A stretch of DNA of 64,000 nucleotides, from assembly GCF_900116015.1 (NCBI RefSeq), contig NZ_FOYH01000011.1, positions 1 to 64,000 of the forward strand, written 5' to 3'. The position numbers were made by a program, and so were the translations under genes. Source of the stretch: Enterobacter sp. kpr-6. GTDB lineage: Bacteria; Pseudomonadota; Gammaproteobacteria; Enterobacterales; Enterobacteriaceae. The notes under the pieces are model-generated. The model was given only the letters and a program-made list of their open reading frames with translations. It had not been told where the DNA came from and ran no database searches. Positions 28,659-39,271 of this stretch are shown piece by piece; within the stretch, counting starts at the first letter, position 1; each line of letters starts with the position of its first letter.

Positions 28659-29588
28659 ATGATACATCGTCGTTTGCTCGACTGTGCCGCTTCCGAGCTG
28701 GCATCAATGGATAAAGCCGCGCTGTTGTATGCCATTCGCGCCAGTGAAGGACGGGTAATGGTGAGTGAAACTATCGCCATCACGCAGCCTTTATTGAATA
28801 CCGTTACAAATGCTGAGCTTGCCGCCTCGCAGGGCGCCGATATTTTGCTGATTAACATGTTCGACAGCGAAACCCCGGTCATTCAGGGGATGCCCGCAGG
28901 GATTGCCGCAGAACACACATTGCATGAGCTACAGCGCCTGACGGGGCGCATTATTGGCGTCAATCTGGAGGCCGTCGATCCGGAATTTGCCGCCAGTCAT
29001 GACGACATCTGGAGCATGAAACCGGGCCGTGCTGCTACTGCCGATAACGCACGTAAGCTGGTCGCTATGGGTGCCAAAATTCTGGTGCTGACCGGCAATC
29101 CTAACAACGGCATCAGTAACCGTGCGCTGGGGCTGGCGACCCGAGAAATCCGCGACGCGGTGGGGGATAGCGCCCTGGTAATCACCGGAAAGATGCACGG
29201 CGCGGGCATCGTTCGCGAAAGCGGAAGCGCGATTATTAGTGAAGAAGACGTCGCATGGTTTGCTGAACAGGGCGCTGATATTGTTCTGATCCCGGCACCG
29301 GGCACCGTGCCTGGTATGAGCCAGCAAAAAGTCGCCTCGCTCATCGCCAGTGCTCATGCGCAGGGCGTGCTGGCGATGACCGCCATTGGAACGTCGCAGG
29401 AAGGTGCGGATGTGAATACCATCAGGCAAATTGCCCTGATGAGTAAAATGGCCGGGGCCGATCTGCATCACATCGGCGACACGGGTTATATGGGCATGGC
29501 GCTGCCCGAGAATATCTTTGCTTATAGTGTTGCCATTCGCGGCGTCAGACACACCTACACGCGAATTGCGCGCTCTGTGCATCGCTAG
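28659..29588 (+). CDS. TIM-barrel-like protein of unknown function
   Basis: I do not recognise a defined function for this 309-residue soluble protein. Its sequence shows a series of short hydrophobic strands ending in Gly/Asp/Asn loops: ADILLINMFD, GRIIGVNLEAVD, AKILVLTGNPNNG, ALVITGKMHGAG, ADIVLIPAPGTVPG, GVLAMTAIGTSQEG, ADLHHIGDTGYMG. This is typical of a (beta/alpha)8 barrel. Close relatives occur beside PTS or GntR genes and carry inconsistent names such as hydrolase-like. GAGAGG precedes the ATG. Regulation by the divergent GntR protein is likely, and the pair is an insertion relative to K-12. Confidence 0.8.
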   Translation: MIHRRLLDCAASELASMDKAALLYAIRASEGRVMVSETIAITQPLLNTVTNAELAASQGADILLINMFDSETPVIQGMPAGIAAEHTLHELQRLTGRIIGVNLEAVDPEFAASHDDIWSMKPGRAATADNARKLVAMGAKILVLTGNPNNGISNRALGLATREIRDAVGDSALVITGKMHGAGIVRESGSAIISEEDVAWFAEQGADIVLIPAPGTVPGMSQQKVASLIASAHAQGVLAMTAIGTSQEGADVNTIRQIALMSKMAGADLHHIGDTGYMGMALPENIFAYSVAIRGVRHTYTRIARSVHR

Positions 29589-29724
29589 CGGTTGCTGCAT
29601 CATCAGGAGCGGCAGCGGCTGCGCTGCCATGTTGTGGATTAGGTTTGCCGTGTTGAAGCCCTGAATAGTCAAACCAGATCTTTCCCGCTACAGTTAACCT
29701 TCCACGGCTAACAAGGAGAGGGAA

Positions 29725-30324
29725 ATGCTCTATATCTTTGATTTGGGTAACGTGATTGTCGATATCGACTTCAACCGGGTGCTGGGCGCATGGAGCGATT
29801 TTAGCCGTGTGCCGCTGGCGACGCTCAAACAAAACTTCACCATGGGCGAGGCGTTTCACCAGCATGAACGGGGAGAAATCACCGATCAGGCATTTGCCGA
29901 AGCGCTCTGCCTGGAAATGGATTTGCCGCTCAGTTACGAACAGTTTTCTGCGGGCTGGCAGACGGTGTTTGTCGCGCTGCGCCCGGACGTTATTGCCATC
30001 ATGCACAAACTGCGCGAGCAGGGGCACCGCGTAGTGGTGCTCTCTAACACCAATCGCCTGCACACCACGTTCTGGCCGGAGGAATACCCGGAAATCCGCG
30101 CCGCCGCCGATCATATTTATCTGTCGCAGGATATGGGGATGCGTAAACCCGAAGCGCAGATCTACCAGGCGGTATTGCAGGCCGAAGGTTTCTCCGCCGC
30201 CGATGCGGTCTTTTTTGACGACAACGCCGATAATATAGAAGGCGCTAACCAACTGGGGATTGTCTCCATTCTGGTCACCGGCAAAGAGACCATCCCGAAT
30301 TATTTTGCGAAGCAGTTATGCTAA
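29725..30324 (+). CDS. yihX: Alpha-D-glucose-1-phosphate phosphatase YihX
   Basis: YihX is a HAD-family phosphatase that releases glucose from alpha-glucose 1-phosphate formed by glycogen breakdown. The 199-residue protein has HAD motif I at the N-terminus ([12 protein letters not shown]), motif II in VVVLSNTN, the lysine in MRKPEAQIY and motif [10 protein letters not shown]. Length equals E. coli YihX. AAGGAGAGGG lies upstream. It is the first gene of a tightly packed yihX-yihY-dtd-fabY operon and overlaps yihY by 7 bases. Confidence 0.96.
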   Translation: MLYIFDLGNVIVDIDFNRVLGAWSDFSRVPLATLKQNFTMGEAFHQHERGEITDQAFAEALCLEMDLPLSYEQFSAGWQTVFVALRPDVIAIMHKLREQGHRVVVLSNTNRLHTTFWPEEYPEIRAAADHIYLSQDMGMRKPEAQIYQAVLQAEGFSAADAVFFDDNADNIEGANQLGIVSILVTGKETIPNYFAKQLC

Positions 30325-31190
30325 AAACCGTTCAGGATAAAGCCAACTATCACGCCAGGGCGAGCTGGGCGTGGCTCAAATTGCTCTGGCAGCGAATAGA
30401 CGAAGACCACCTGACGACGCTGGCGGGAAATCTCGCCTACGTGTCGTTACTCTCTTTAGTGCCGCTGGTGGCGGTCATTTTTGCGCTGTTCGCCGCCTTT
30501 CCGATGTTTTCAGACGTCAGTATCCAGTTACGGCATTTTGTTTTTGCTAATTTCATGCCCGCAACGGGCGATGTGATCCAGAGCTACATCGAACAGTTTG
30601 TCGCTAACTCCAGCAAAATGACGGCGGTGGGGGCGTGCGGGCTGATTGTGACCTCGCTCTTATTGATGTACGCCATTGATAGCGCGCTCAATACCATCTG
30701 GCGCAGCAAGCGCGTGCGCCCCAGAGTGTATTCGTTTGCCGTTTACTGGATGATCCTGACGCTTGGCCCGCTGCTGGCAGGGGCGAGCCTGGCCATCAGT
30801 TCTTATCTGCTGTCGTTGCGCTGGGTCAGCGATCTCGATAGCGTCATCGATAATGTGCTGCGCATTTTTCCGCTGATTCTTTCCTGGCTCTCTTTCTGGC
30901 TGCTTTACAGCATCGTGCCGACGACGCGGGTACCCAACCGCGATGCAATCATCGGCGCATGGGTCGCGGCGGTATTGTTTGAACTGGGGAAAAAAGGTTT
31001 TGCCCTGTATATCACTATGTTTCCGTCATACCAGCTGATTTATGGCGTGCTGGCGGTGGTGCCGATCCTGTTTGTCTGGGTCTACTGGACGTGGTGTATC
31101 GTCTTGCTTGGTGCTGAAATAACTGTCACTCTCGGGGAATACCGCAAACTCAAAGAAGCCTCAGAAAAAGAAAAAGCAGAAGAACCATGA
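30318..31190 (+). CDS. yihY: Inner-membrane protein YihY (BrkB/virulence factor family)
   Basis: This 290-residue polytopic membrane protein has about six hydrophobic helices and a charged C-terminal tail. It belongs to the YihY/BrkB family and was once wrongly called RNase BN. Its function is unknown. It overlaps yihX at the start and dtd by 4 bases at the end, so the genes are translationally coupled. Confidence 0.94.
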   Translation: MLKTVQDKANYHARASWAWLKLLWQRIDEDHLTTLAGNLAYVSLLSLVPLVAVIFALFAAFPMFSDVSIQLRHFVFANFMPATGDVIQSYIEQFVANSSKMTAVGACGLIVTSLLLMYAIDSALNTIWRSKRVRPRVYSFAVYWMILTLGPLLAGASLAISSYLLSLRWVSDLDSVIDNVLRIFPLILSWLSFWLLYSIVPTTRVPNRDAIIGAWVAAVLFELGKKGFALYITMFPSYQLIYGVLAVVPILFVWVYWTWCIVLLGAEITVTLGEYRKLKEASEKEKAEEP

Positions 31191-31624
31191 TTGCATTGAT
31201 CCAGCGCGTAAGCCGCGCAAGCGTCACCGTAGACGGCGACGTGACGGGGGAAATTGGCCCAGGACTTTTGGTGCTGTTGGGTGTCGAAAAGGATGACGAT
31301 GAGCAAAAAGCTAATCGCCTGTGCGAACGGGTGCTGGGCTACCGCATTTTTAGCGATGCTGACGGGAAAATGAATCTGAACGTGCAGCAGGCGGGTGGCA
31401 GTGTGCTGGTCGTCTCGCAGTTTACGCTTGCCGCCGATACCAGTCGTGGTATGCGTCCGGGGTTCTCGAAAGGTGCAGAGCCTGAGCGGGCGCAGGCGTT
31501 ATACGACTATTTTGTTGAGCGTTGCCGCACGCAGAATGTGGAAACGCAAACCGGACGATTCGCTGCCGATATGCAGGTTTCGCTGGTCAATGATGGCCCC
31601 GTCACGTTCTGGTTGCAGATATGA
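31187..31624 (+). CDS. dtd: D-aminoacyl-tRNA deacylase
   Basis: Dtd removes D-amino acids (and glycine from tRNA-Ala) from misacylated tRNA. The 145-residue protein has the family motifs SQFTLAAD and, near the C-terminus, [11 protein letters not shown]. The length equals E. coli Dtd. It overlaps yihY and fabY by 4 bases each (ATGA junctions). Confidence 0.96.
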   Translation: MIALIQRVSRASVTVDGDVTGEIGPGLLVLLGVEKDDDEQKANRLCERVLGYRIFSDADGKMNLNVQQAGGSVLVVSQFTLAADTSRGMRPGFSKGAEPERAQALYDYFVERCRTQNVETQTGRFAADMQVSLVNDGPVTFWLQI

Positions 31625-32610
31625 GTCAACTGGCGGCGTGGCCTCGGGTAACAAGAGAGAATACCGCTATGTATCATCTTCGCGTACCGCAGACAGCGGA
31701 AGAGTTAGAGCGCTATTACGATTTCCGCTGGCAGATGCTGCGCCAGCCGCTTCATCAGCCACGGGGTTCGGAACGCGACGCCTGGGATGCGATGGCGCAT
31801 CATCAGATGGTTGTCGATGAAGAGGGCAATCTGGTCGCCGTCGGGCGTCTTTATATTAATGCTGACAATGAAGCCTCAATCCGGTTTATGGCCGTGCATC
31901 CCTCGGTGCAGGATAAAGGTCTTGGCACGCTGATGGCGATGACGCTGGAATCCGTGGCCCGTCAGGAGGGCGTTAAGCGTGTGACCTGTAGCGCGCGTGA
32001 AGATGCCGTCGAGTTTTTCGCCAAGCTGGGGTTTATCAACGAAGGTGAAATCACCGCGCCGCAAACCACCCCGCTGCGTCACTTTTTAATGATCAAACCG
32101 GTCGCAACACTGGATGACATTTTGCACCGTGGCGACTGGTGCGGGCAGTTACAGCAGGCCTGGTACGAGCACATCCCGCTCAGCGAGAAAATGGGCGTGC
32201 GCATTCAGCAGTACACCGGGCAAAAGTTCATTACTACCATGCCGGAAACCGGCAATCAGAATCCGCACCACACCCTGTTTGCCGGTAGCCTGTTCTCGCT
32301 GGCCACGCTGACTGGCTGGGGGCTTATCTGGCTGATGCTGCGCGAGCGCCATCTCGGTGGCACCATCATTCTCGCTGACGCGCACATCCGCTACAGTCAG
32401 CCGATTACTGGCAGGCCCGGAGCGGTTGCCGATTTAGGTTCGCTGAGTGGCGATCTCGACCGCCTGGCTCGCGGGCGTAAAGCACGTGTGCAGTTGCAGG
32501 TTGAGCTGTTCGGCAACGACACGCCGGGCGCAATTTTTGAAGGCATTTATATTGTCCTCCCCGCAAAACCCTTCGGCTCTTATGAAGAGGGTGGGAACGA
32601 GGAAGAGTAA
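31621..32610 (+). CDS. fabY: FabY, putative acetyl-ACP synthase (YiiD)
   Basis: The 329-residue protein has an N-terminal GNAT acetyltransferase domain (about 15-160, with [19 protein letters not shown]) and a C-terminal YiiD-type thioesterase-like hot-dog domain (about 175-329, with [21 protein letters not shown]). In E. coli FabY can supply acetyl-ACP to start fatty acid synthesis when FabH is absent. It is the last gene of the yihX operon. Confidence 0.94.
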   Translation: MSQLAAWPRVTRENTAMYHLRVPQTAEELERYYDFRWQMLRQPLHQPRGSERDAWDAMAHHQMVVDEEGNLVAVGRLYINADNEASIRFMAVHPSVQDKGLGTLMAMTLESVARQEGVKRVTCSAREDAVEFFAKLGFINEGEITAPQTTPLRHFLMIKPVATLDDILHRGDWCGQLQQAWYEHIPLSEKMGVRIQQYTGQKFITTMPETGNQNPHHTLFAGSLFSLATLTGWGLIWLMLRERHLGGTIILADAHIRYSQPITGRPGAVADLGSLSGDLDRLARGRKARVQLQVELFGNDTPGAIFEGIYIVLPAKPFGSYEEGGNEEE

Positions 32611-32625
32611 GCATCACCGGCAGGC

Positions 32626-32865
32626 TCAGGCGATAAACGCCTGAGCAGGCAAGTTGAAGCGTTCAGAAAGCGCCTTAATATGCTGAACCGTGAGCGCCCG
32701 CCGCCCATTCAATATGTTGCTCACATTCGATCTGGAACCCAGCTCATCTGCTAAATCAGCCGCTTTCAAACCCTGCTGATCCATGAGAGTTTGCGCCTGC
32801 AAAGAAGGCCTCCCCTGCGCAATAAACGCCTCAACTAACTCTGCGATACCCTTTTCCAGTGCCAT
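32626..32865 (-). CDS. HigA-like antitoxin, apparently without a toxin
   Basis: This 79-residue protein ends in an XRE-type helix-turn-helix (LMDQQGLKAADLADELGSRS then NVSNILNGRRAL) as in the C-terminal half of HigA-type antitoxins. It lacks the longer N-terminal part of full-size members. AGGGA lies upstream of the ATG at 32865. An upstream in-frame ATG would add 35 residues running through the promoter and was rejected. No higB-like toxin gene precedes it (32866-33064 has no suitable ORF), so it looks like an orphan or decayed pair, possibly acting as a regulator. Confidence 0.7.
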   Translation of the reverse strand: MALEKGIAELVEAFIAQGRPSLQAQTLMDQQGLKAADLADELGSRSNVSNILNGRRALTVQHIKALSERFNLPAQAFIA

Positions 32866-32877
32866 GATTTTCCCTTT

Positions 32878-32899
32878 AAACTGTATGCATATACAGTTT
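32878..32899 (-). promoter_or_regulatory. Palindromic operator upstream of the HigA-like gene
   Basis: AAACTGTAT and ATACAGTTT form perfect 9-base arms around GCAT. The palindrome lies 12 bases upstream of the coding start. Autoregulation by the HigA-like protein is the simplest reading. Confidence 0.6.
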
Positions 32900-33064
32900 T
32901 TATATCCTGGTTTCACACCGTTGGAAACGACAAAAATGAGAGAAATATGATTCTGGAAAGCGCCTCGCAAAAGTGAACAAAGTCAGGGAAATGGCTTTGC
33001 TTACTACAGTTTGCAAGGGTATTTTGGCGATGAATTGAGCCGAAATGATATACTGGAGGTATAT

Positions 33065-33307
33065 ATGAGCATGATGGCTGGCAGGGATATGGGCAGAATA
33101 TTACTCGATTTATCGGACGAAGTTATCAAACGGCTTGATGACCTCAAGCAGCAGCGCAATCTTCCACGAGCAGAACTGTTACGGGAGGCGATTGAGCAGT
33201 ATCTGGAAAAGCAGGCTAAAACAACGATTTCTGATGCTTTGGGGCTTTGGCAAGGCTGTGAAGAAGACGGCGTTGAATTTGAAAGGAAGCTGCGCGAGGA
33301 ATGGTAA
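33065..33307 (+). CDS. yiiF: CopG-family antitoxin (YiiF-like VapB)
   Basis: This 80-residue protein has a ribbon-helix-helix fold: the strand [11 protein letters not shown] followed by two helices ([26 protein letters not shown]). Its tail ends in REEW, and it resembles the YiiF protein of E. coli at the same place. GGAGG lies five bases before the ATG chosen; an ATG at 33089 (MGRILL) is an alternative. Its stop overlaps the start of the PIN-domain toxin gene, so it is very likely the antitoxin and autorepressor of the pair. Confidence 0.8.
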   Translation: MSMMAGRDMGRILLDLSDEVIKRLDDLKQQRNLPRAELLREAIEQYLEKQAKTTISDALGLWQGCEEDGVEFERKLREEW

Positions 33308-33681
33308 TGCTAAAGGGACCCGTACTTTTTGATACCAATATATTGATTGATCTATTTAGCGGGCGCGTTGAAGCCAGGAATGCGCTTGAGGCGTATCCGC
33401 CGCAGAATGCCATTAGCCTCATTACCTGGATGGAAGTAATGGTGGGGGCAAAAAAATATCATCAGGAACATCGCACACGCCTCGCATTAAGCGCATTTAA
33501 CGTCATTGGCATTTCGCAAGATATTGCTGAACAAAGCGTCAATCTCAGACAGGAATATGGAATGAAACTCCCGGATGCCATCATTCTGGCAACGGCACAT
33601 ATTCATCGTCTGGAACTGGTAACAAGAAACACGAAGGATTTTGCAGGCATACCTGGTGTGACGACGCCCTACCAGTTATAA
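33307..33681 (+). CDS. VapC-like PIN-domain ribonuclease toxin
   Basis: This 124-residue PIN-domain protein probably cleaves a specific RNA when the antitoxin is lost. Acidic active-site residues are visible: Asp9 in LFDTN, Glu in TWMEVMVG, Asp in KLPDAII and Asp in TRNTKDF. Its ATG shares a base with the antitoxin stop (TAATG), and GAGGA is six bases upstream. An ATG at 33301 would abut that site. All catalytic positions are kept, so it appears active. Confidence 0.85.
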   Translation: MLKGPVLFDTNILIDLFSGRVEARNALEAYPPQNAISLITWMEVMVGAKKYHQEHRTRLALSAFNVIGISQDIAEQSVNLRQEYGMKLPDAIILATAHIHRLELVTRNTKDFAGIPGVTTPYQL

Positions 33682-33705
33682 GCCGGACAGCTCGCACTGT
33701 CCGGC
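33682..33705. terminator. Hairpin between vapC and fdhE
   Basis: GCCGGACAG and CTGTCCGGC form a perfect 9-bp stem with a 6-nt loop between the converging genes. There is no clear T-run on either strand, so it may be a REP-like element or a weak bidirectional terminator. Confidence 0.5.
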
Positions 33706-33715
33706 ATTGGTGAGA

Positions 33716-34645
33716 CTACTCCCCTTCACCCGGGAACAAGAACGGGTTAATGGAGCTTCTGGCAAAGCCTTCTTGCTCCATGCGGGCATCGAGTACCAGC
33801 GAGGCCAGATCGTCTGCCACGGGTTCGACTCCCGGATCTTTTTCCTGATAAAGGATTTTCAGGTAAGTCCCGCAGTCGCCGCAGCTTTCCGCTTTGATTG
33901 ACGCCTGCTCGCTCTCAAGCGACCAGTAATGTAAATCGCGGCTTTGCTCGCAGTTGCTGCATTTGACGCGTACTACATGCCATTCGGTTTCGCACAGATT
34001 GCAGTGCAGGTAACGCAGGCCCTGACTGGTACCAATCTGTACGACACTTGAGACGGGCATCGACCCGCAAACCGGGCAGAACTGGCGCTGTTCGCCATAT
34101 TCCGCACGCGCTTTCCCTGGGATTAACGCGGCCATTTGCGCCCAGTACAGCGATAGCGCGGCCCAGATGAAAGGCGCTTTGTCGCTACTGACCGAGGCAA
34201 AATCGGCGGCAAACAGCGCGCTTGCCATTGCTTCCAGCTCTTGCGAAGAGGCCTTCTCCAGATTCTCAATCACCGCCAGTGCCGGGCCGCTCATCTCCGG
34301 CTTCAGCTCGGCGATCAGCGAATGCAGCAGTTTTTGCCAGTGCGCATCGCGCGGCAGAACGTGAATGTCCAGCGGCGGTTTACCCTGAGCAGCAGCCTCT
34401 TTAATGCGGGTGGTGAGATCCATCTGCAAAGGGTGGTCATACAGCACCACTTCCTGCGCATGGGCGATAAGCGCGGCAAAGCGCAGATAATCGCCCAGCG
34501 GATTTTTCTCGGCCAACTCGCGCAGGCGCTCTGCACGGCGGTTATAGAGGTTCTTGAGTCTGGGGAATAACAACGGCGGAATGGCTCCCGCCGCGCGTTT
34601 TTCGCTCTGTTCCAGCTCATCTTGCGGGATTATGCGAATACTCAT
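33716..34645 (-). CDS. fdhE: Formate dehydrogenase accessory protein FdhE
   Basis: FdhE is a cytoplasmic rubredoxin-like protein needed for activity of the respiratory formate dehydrogenases and interacts with their catalytic subunits. The 309-residue protein has four CxxC pairs in the C-terminal half (CPVCGS, CNLCET, CSNCEQ, CGDCGT) that bind iron. Length equals E. coli FdhE. Its start overlaps the fdoI stop by 4 bases, making it the last gene of fdoGHI-fdhE. Confidence 0.96.
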   Translation of the reverse strand: MSIRIIPQDELEQSEKRAAGAIPPLLFPRLKNLYNRRAERLRELAEKNPLGDYLRFAALIAHAQEVVLYDHPLQMDLTTRIKEAAAQGKPPLDIHVLPRDAHWQKLLHSLIAELKPEMSGPALAVIENLEKASSQELEAMASALFAADFASVSSDKAPFIWAALSLYWAQMAALIPGKARAEYGEQRQFCPVCGSMPVSSVVQIGTSQGLRYLHCNLCETEWHVVRVKCSNCEQSRDLHYWSLESEQASIKAESCGDCGTYLKILYQEKDPGVEPVADDLASLVLDARMEQEGFARSSINPFLFPGEGE

Positions 34646-35277
34646 TCAGATGACTTTTCCTCTTTCTGGCGGACTTCCCGGTACCAGCGCGGGTGATGTT
34701 TCTTCGCCCACGCCTTCGGTACCCAGCCTTCCACCATCGCGGTAATGGTGCCTTTCACCCAGAGGGCGGCGTAAATATGCACCATGATAACCACAATTAA
34801 CCCCACGGCTGCAAATGAATGCAGCATTAAGCCAAATCGGATCACCGGAATGGAGAACGCTGGCGCAAAGTAAGGCCGCCAGATAATCACCCCGCTGACC
34901 AGCAGCATCACCAGCAAAATAATCGCCGCCCAGAACACGCATTTCTGGCCGAAGTTATAGCGTCCGGTGTCACCCACTTCCTCGTTAACGATGATCTTAC
35001 GAATGTTCTTCGCCCAGAAAATGTCGTCACGATTGATGAGGTTATGATGCCAGTAGCGGAAAAACATAATGATGAATGAGGCAAACATCACCACGCCGAC
35101 AAACGGATGCAGAATGCGTGCGAGCTGCGGCGTGCCGAGGATCTGCATCAGCCAGTTGAAGGACGGGAAGAAAAAGCCCAGTCCGCTCACCGACGCCAGC
35201 ACGAAGCAGAAGGCGGTGACCCAGTGGTTGATGCGTTCCGGCGCGGTGTAGCGCACGATGGTGTCACGTCTTTTCAT
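34642..35277 (-). CDS. fdoI: Formate dehydrogenase-O cytochrome b556 subunit
   Basis: FdoI anchors the enzyme in the inner membrane and passes electrons through two b haems to menaquinone or ubiquinone. The 211-residue protein has four membrane helices with histidines in or near them ([32 protein letters not shown]). It overlaps fdoH and fdhE by 4 bases each. Length equals that of E. coli FdoI. Confidence 0.96.
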   Translation of the reverse strand: MKRRDTIVRYTAPERINHWVTAFCFVLASVSGLGFFFPSFNWLMQILGTPQLARILHPFVGVVMFASFIIMFFRYWHHNLINRDDIFWAKNIRKIIVNEEVGDTGRYNFGQKCVFWAAIILLVMLLVSGVIIWRPYFAPAFSIPVIRFGLMLHSFAAVGLIVVIMVHIYAALWVKGTITAMVEGWVPKAWAKKHHPRWYREVRQKEEKSSE

Positions 35278-36176
35278 TTGCGCACCTCGTCTTTCTCTTC
35301 ATGCAGATTGTCTTCTTCTTCATCCGCGCGGTTTGGACCCACGCCGACATAGTGGAAGACGCTGGCTGCGAACGTCGCCGCAAAGCCGACAGCGGCGAGC
35401 GGTTTCCAGATGCCTTTCCAGAACTTCACAGTGGCGCTGATTTCCGGGTTCTCCGGCAGGCCGTGATACAGATTCGGCTTGTCGGCATGGTGCAGCACAT
35501 ACATTACGTGCGTGCCGCCAACACCCTCCGGATCGTACAGACCGGCATTATCGTAACCACGGGTTTTCAGCTCGGACACGCGCTCGCCCGCCAGCGTTTT
35601 CATATCCTCTTTAGAACCAAAGTGGATAGCCCCGGTCGGGCAGGTTTTCACGCAGGCAGGTTCCTGGCCGACGGCCACGCGATCCACGCACAGGGTGCAT
35701 TTATACACGCGGTTGTCTTCCGGGTTCATACGCGGAACGTCAAACGGACAACCTGCGATGCAGTAGCCGCAGCCGATACACTGTTCTGACTGGAAATCGA
35801 CGATACCATTGGCGTACTGAATGATTGCCCCTTCAGACGGACAGGCTTTCAGGCAGCCGGGATCGGCGCAGTGCATACAGCCGTCCTTACGGATCAGCCA
35901 CTCCAGTTTGTCGTTTTGCTCCACTTCCGAGAAGCGCATCACCGTCCAGGATTTGGCGGTCAGATCCGCCGGGTTGTCATACACCCCGACGTTATGCCCG
36001 ACCTCATCACGGATGTCGTTCCACTCCGAACAGGCCACCTGACAGGCTTTACAGCCGATGCAGGTGGTCACGTCGATAAGTTTCGCCACTTCTTGCTGGT
36101 GATCCCGCGCCTGAGGCGCGGGGGTGAAACCGTTGGTCGCGGAACGGCGGATAATATCTTGAGATTGGTAAGCCAT
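35274..36176 (-). CDS. fdoH: Formate dehydrogenase-O iron-sulfur subunit
   Basis: FdoH transfers electrons from the catalytic FdoG to FdoI through four [4Fe-4S] clusters. The 300-residue protein has ferredoxin-type cysteine groups ([44 protein letters not shown] and CVKTCPTGA) and a C-terminal membrane anchor helix (about 255-275). It starts 6 bases after the fdoG stop. Confidence 0.97.
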   Translation of the reverse strand: MAYQSQDIIRRSATNGFTPAPQARDHQQEVAKLIDVTTCIGCKACQVACSEWNDIRDEVGHNVGVYDNPADLTAKSWTVMRFSEVEQNDKLEWLIRKDGCMHCADPGCLKACPSEGAIIQYANGIVDFQSEQCIGCGYCIAGCPFDVPRMNPEDNRVYKCTLCVDRVAVGQEPACVKTCPTGAIHFGSKEDMKTLAGERVSELKTRGYDNAGLYDPEGVGGTHVMYVLHHADKPNLYHGLPENPEISATVKFWKGIWKPLAAVGFAATFAASVFHYVGVGPNRADEEEDNLHEEKDEVRK

Positions 36177-36182
36177 AAGCCG

Positions 36183-39100
36183 TTACACCTTTTCCACGTT
36201 AACCAGGAACGCCTTAAACTCCGGCGTCTGCGTGTTCGCGTCACCCACAAACGGCGTCAGCGTGTTGGCGATAAAGCCTTTCTTCGCCACGCCCTGATAG
36301 CCCCAGTGGATCGGGATGCCGATGGTGTCGACCTGCTGACCGTTCACATTCAGCGTGCGAATACGTTTCGTCACCACCGCTTTGGCTTTGATATAGCCGC
36401 GGTTCGAGGAGACTTTCACCGTATCGCCCTGAGTAATACCCAGTTTCCCCGCCAGCTTCTCACCGATCTCCACAAACTGCTCCGGCTGCGCAATCGCGTT
36501 CAGCAAGGCGTGCTTGGTCCAGTAGTGGAAATGCTCGGTCAGACGGTACGTGGTGCCGACATACGGGAACTTATCCGCTTTTCCTAACGCGTCCGCATCG
36601 CCTTTAAAGATACGGGCGGCCGGGTTAGAAATGACGTTCGGGTGCAGCGGGTTGGTGCCCAGCGGCGTTTCAAACGGCTCGTAGTGTTCCGGGAACGGAC
36701 CTTCCGCCATTTTATCCATTGCGAACAGACGGCCGACGCCTTCCTGCAACATGATAAACGGCCCGACATCGCTGCCCGGCGGTGCGGTGTTGTAGTCCGG
36801 GATATCAGCCCCGACCCACTTGCCGTTAGCGTAAGAGAGCAACTGGCGTTTCGGATCCCACGGTTTACCCTGCGGGTCTGCGGAGGCGCGGTTATACAGG
36901 ATACGGCGGTTCAGCGGCCACGCCCATGCCCAGCCCAGCGTATTGCCAAGGCCTGACGGATCGGCGTTATCGCGGCGCGCCATCTGGTTGCCATCCGGCG
37001 TCCAGCTTCCGGCGAAGATCCAGCAGCCACTGGAGGTGGTGCCATCGTCACGCAGGTGCGCGAAGGAACTCAACTGATTCCCTTTTTTCGCCAGCACGTT
37101 GCCTGTTACCGGATCGATAATATCGACCAGCGCTTTGCCGTTGCTTTCCATGGCCACTTCTTCTGCCGACGGGTTTTCCGGCGTCAGGTAGTTCCAGGAC
37201 ATGTTCAGCACCTGCTCTGGATTCGCCCCGCCTTCTGCGGCATACATCTTACGCATGCGCATGAAAATACCCGCCAGGATCTCGCCATCGTTCAGCGCTT
37301 CGCCGGGGGCGTCCGCACCTTTCCAGTGCCATTGCAGCCAGCGACCGGAGTTAACGATAGAGCCGTTTTCTTCCGCGAAACAGGTGGACGGCAGACGGAA
37401 CACTTCGGTCTGAATGGTCGACGGGTCCACATCGTTCTGCTCACCGTGGTTCTGCCAGAAGGTAGAAGTTTCGGTATTGAGCGGATCGATGGTCACGAGG
37501 AATTTCAGTTTCGACAGCGACGCAACGACCTTGTTTTTATTCGGGAAAGAGGCAACCGGGTTAAAGCCCTGGCAAATATAACCATTGACCTTGCCCTCGT
37601 TCATCATCTCGAAATACTGTAAAACGTCGTAGCCTTTATCCCACTTCGGTAACCAGTCAAAGCCCCAGTTATTCTCTGCCGTCGCTTTATCGCCGTAGAA
37701 GGCTTTCATCAGCGAGACGAAGAATTTCGGGTAGTTGCTCCAGTAGTTGACCTGATTTTCCAGCAGCGGTTTGGTGGTGTTACCCGCCAGATAGGTTTGC
37801 AGATCGGCCTGTTTTTCACTCGGCAGCGTCATGTAACCCGGCAGGCTTTGCGTCAGCAGGCCGAGGTCGGTCAGACCCTGAATGTTGGAGTGACCGCGCA
37901 GGGCGTTAACGCCGCCGCCTGCCATCCCCATGTTACCGAGCAGCAACTGGATCATCGCCATGGTACGGATGTTCTGCGCGCCGACTGAGTGCTGCGTCCA
38001 GCCGAGGGCATACAGGAACGAGGCGGTCTTATCGTGAGCGCTGGTTTCTGCAATGTATTCGCAGACTTTCAGGAAGTCAGCTTTTGGCGTTCCGCAGATG
38101 TTTTCAACCACGTCCGGCGTGTAGCGGGAAACGTGTTTTTTCATCATGTTCCACACGCAGCGCGGATGCGTCAGCGTGGTGTCGCGTTTCGCAAAGCCGC
38201 GTTCGTCCAGCTCGTAGTTCCAGCTCGCGCGGTCGTACTGGCGCTTATCCGGGTTATAGCCGGTAAACAGACCATCATCGAAGCCGAAATCTTCACGCAC
38301 GATCAGGCTGGCGTTGGTATAGGCTTCGGTATATTCGCGGTTATATTTTTCGTTATTAAGCAGGTACAGGATCACGCCTGACAGGAAAGCAATGTCAGTA
38401 CCGGAACGAATAGGAGCATAGAAATCGGCCACCGACGCCGTACGCGTAAAGCGCGGATCGATCACAATCAGCTTCGCGCCGTTATGAATTTTGGCTTCCA
38501 TCGCCCAGCGGAATCCCACCGGATGTGCTTCAGCCGCATTCCCCCCCATCACGACGATAAGGTTGGCGTTCTTCATGTCGACCCAGTGGTTGGTCATCGC
38601 ACCGCGACCAAATGTTGGAGCAAGACTTGCTACCGTTGGTCCGTGTCAGACACGCGCCTGGTTATCGACGGCTAACATGCCGAGTGCGCGGGTAAATTTC
38701 TGGGATAAATAGCCTGTTTCGTTGCTGGCTGCGGACGCACAAAGCATCCCGGTGGAGAGCCAGCGGTTGACGGTGGTGCCTTCGGCATTTTGCGCGATAT
38801 AGTTGGCATCACGATCTTCTTTCATCAGTTTGGCGATACGGTCAAACGCGGTTTCCCAACTGATGCGTTCCCATTTATCGGAGCCTGGGGCGCGATATTC
38901 CGGGTATTTCAAACGGCTTTCGGAGTGAATAAAGTCTACGAGGCCCGCCCCTTTTGGACAGAGTGCGCCACGGTTGACCGGGTGATCCGGATCCCCTTCG
39001 ATATGGAAAATAGATGCTTTGGCGTTTTTCGCGCCGTCGCCGAGACTGTACATTAACAGCCCACAGCCGACGGAACAGTATGTGCAGGTGTTGCGAGTTT

Positions 39101-39233
39101 CGCGGGTGCGCAGCAATTTATACTGCCGCGTTTCCGCCAGCGCGACGGATGGGGCAAAGCCCAGCGCCGCTGCTGTTGTACCTGCCATACCGCCAGCGCA
39201 GATCTTAAAGAACTGCCTTCTGCTGACCTGCAT
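36183..39233 (-). CDS. fdoG: Formate dehydrogenase-O catalytic subunit (selenoprotein)
   Basis: FdoG oxidises formate in the periplasm using bis-MGD molybdenum, selenocysteine and a [4Fe-4S] cluster. Read through an in-frame TGA at 38646-38648 as selenocysteine 196, the protein has 1016 residues as in E. coli. The start at MQVSRRQFFK gives a Tat signal peptide (SRRQFFK, then AGTTAAALGFAPSVALA). Cluster cysteines are in CTYCSVGC. A SECIS hairpin lies just after the TGA. Simple ORF calling splits this gene in two. It forms an operon with fdoH, fdoI and fdhE. Confidence 0.97.
38606..38641 (-). promoter_or_regulatory. Bacterial SECIS element of fdoG
   Basis: On the minus strand GACCAA pairs with TTGGTC, and inside it AGCAA pairs with TTGCT around GTC. 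The hairpin starts a few bases after the selenocysteine TGA, where SelB-tRNA-Sec binding is needed. The layout matches SECIS elements of fdhF, fdnG and fdoG. Confidence 0.85.
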
Positions 39234-39271
39234 GGTCACTCCTTGTTTCGACATTGTCTCACGTTGTTATA

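Noticed and set aside
32900-33064. higB toxin gene for the HigA-like antitoxin
   Set aside because: No frame of about 90 codons with RelE/HigB features exists upstream of the antitoxin, and the only frames are short.
38646-38648. Premature stop or pseudogene in fdoG
   Set aside because: The TGA is at the known selenocysteine position, with a SECIS hairpin and continuous homology on both sides.
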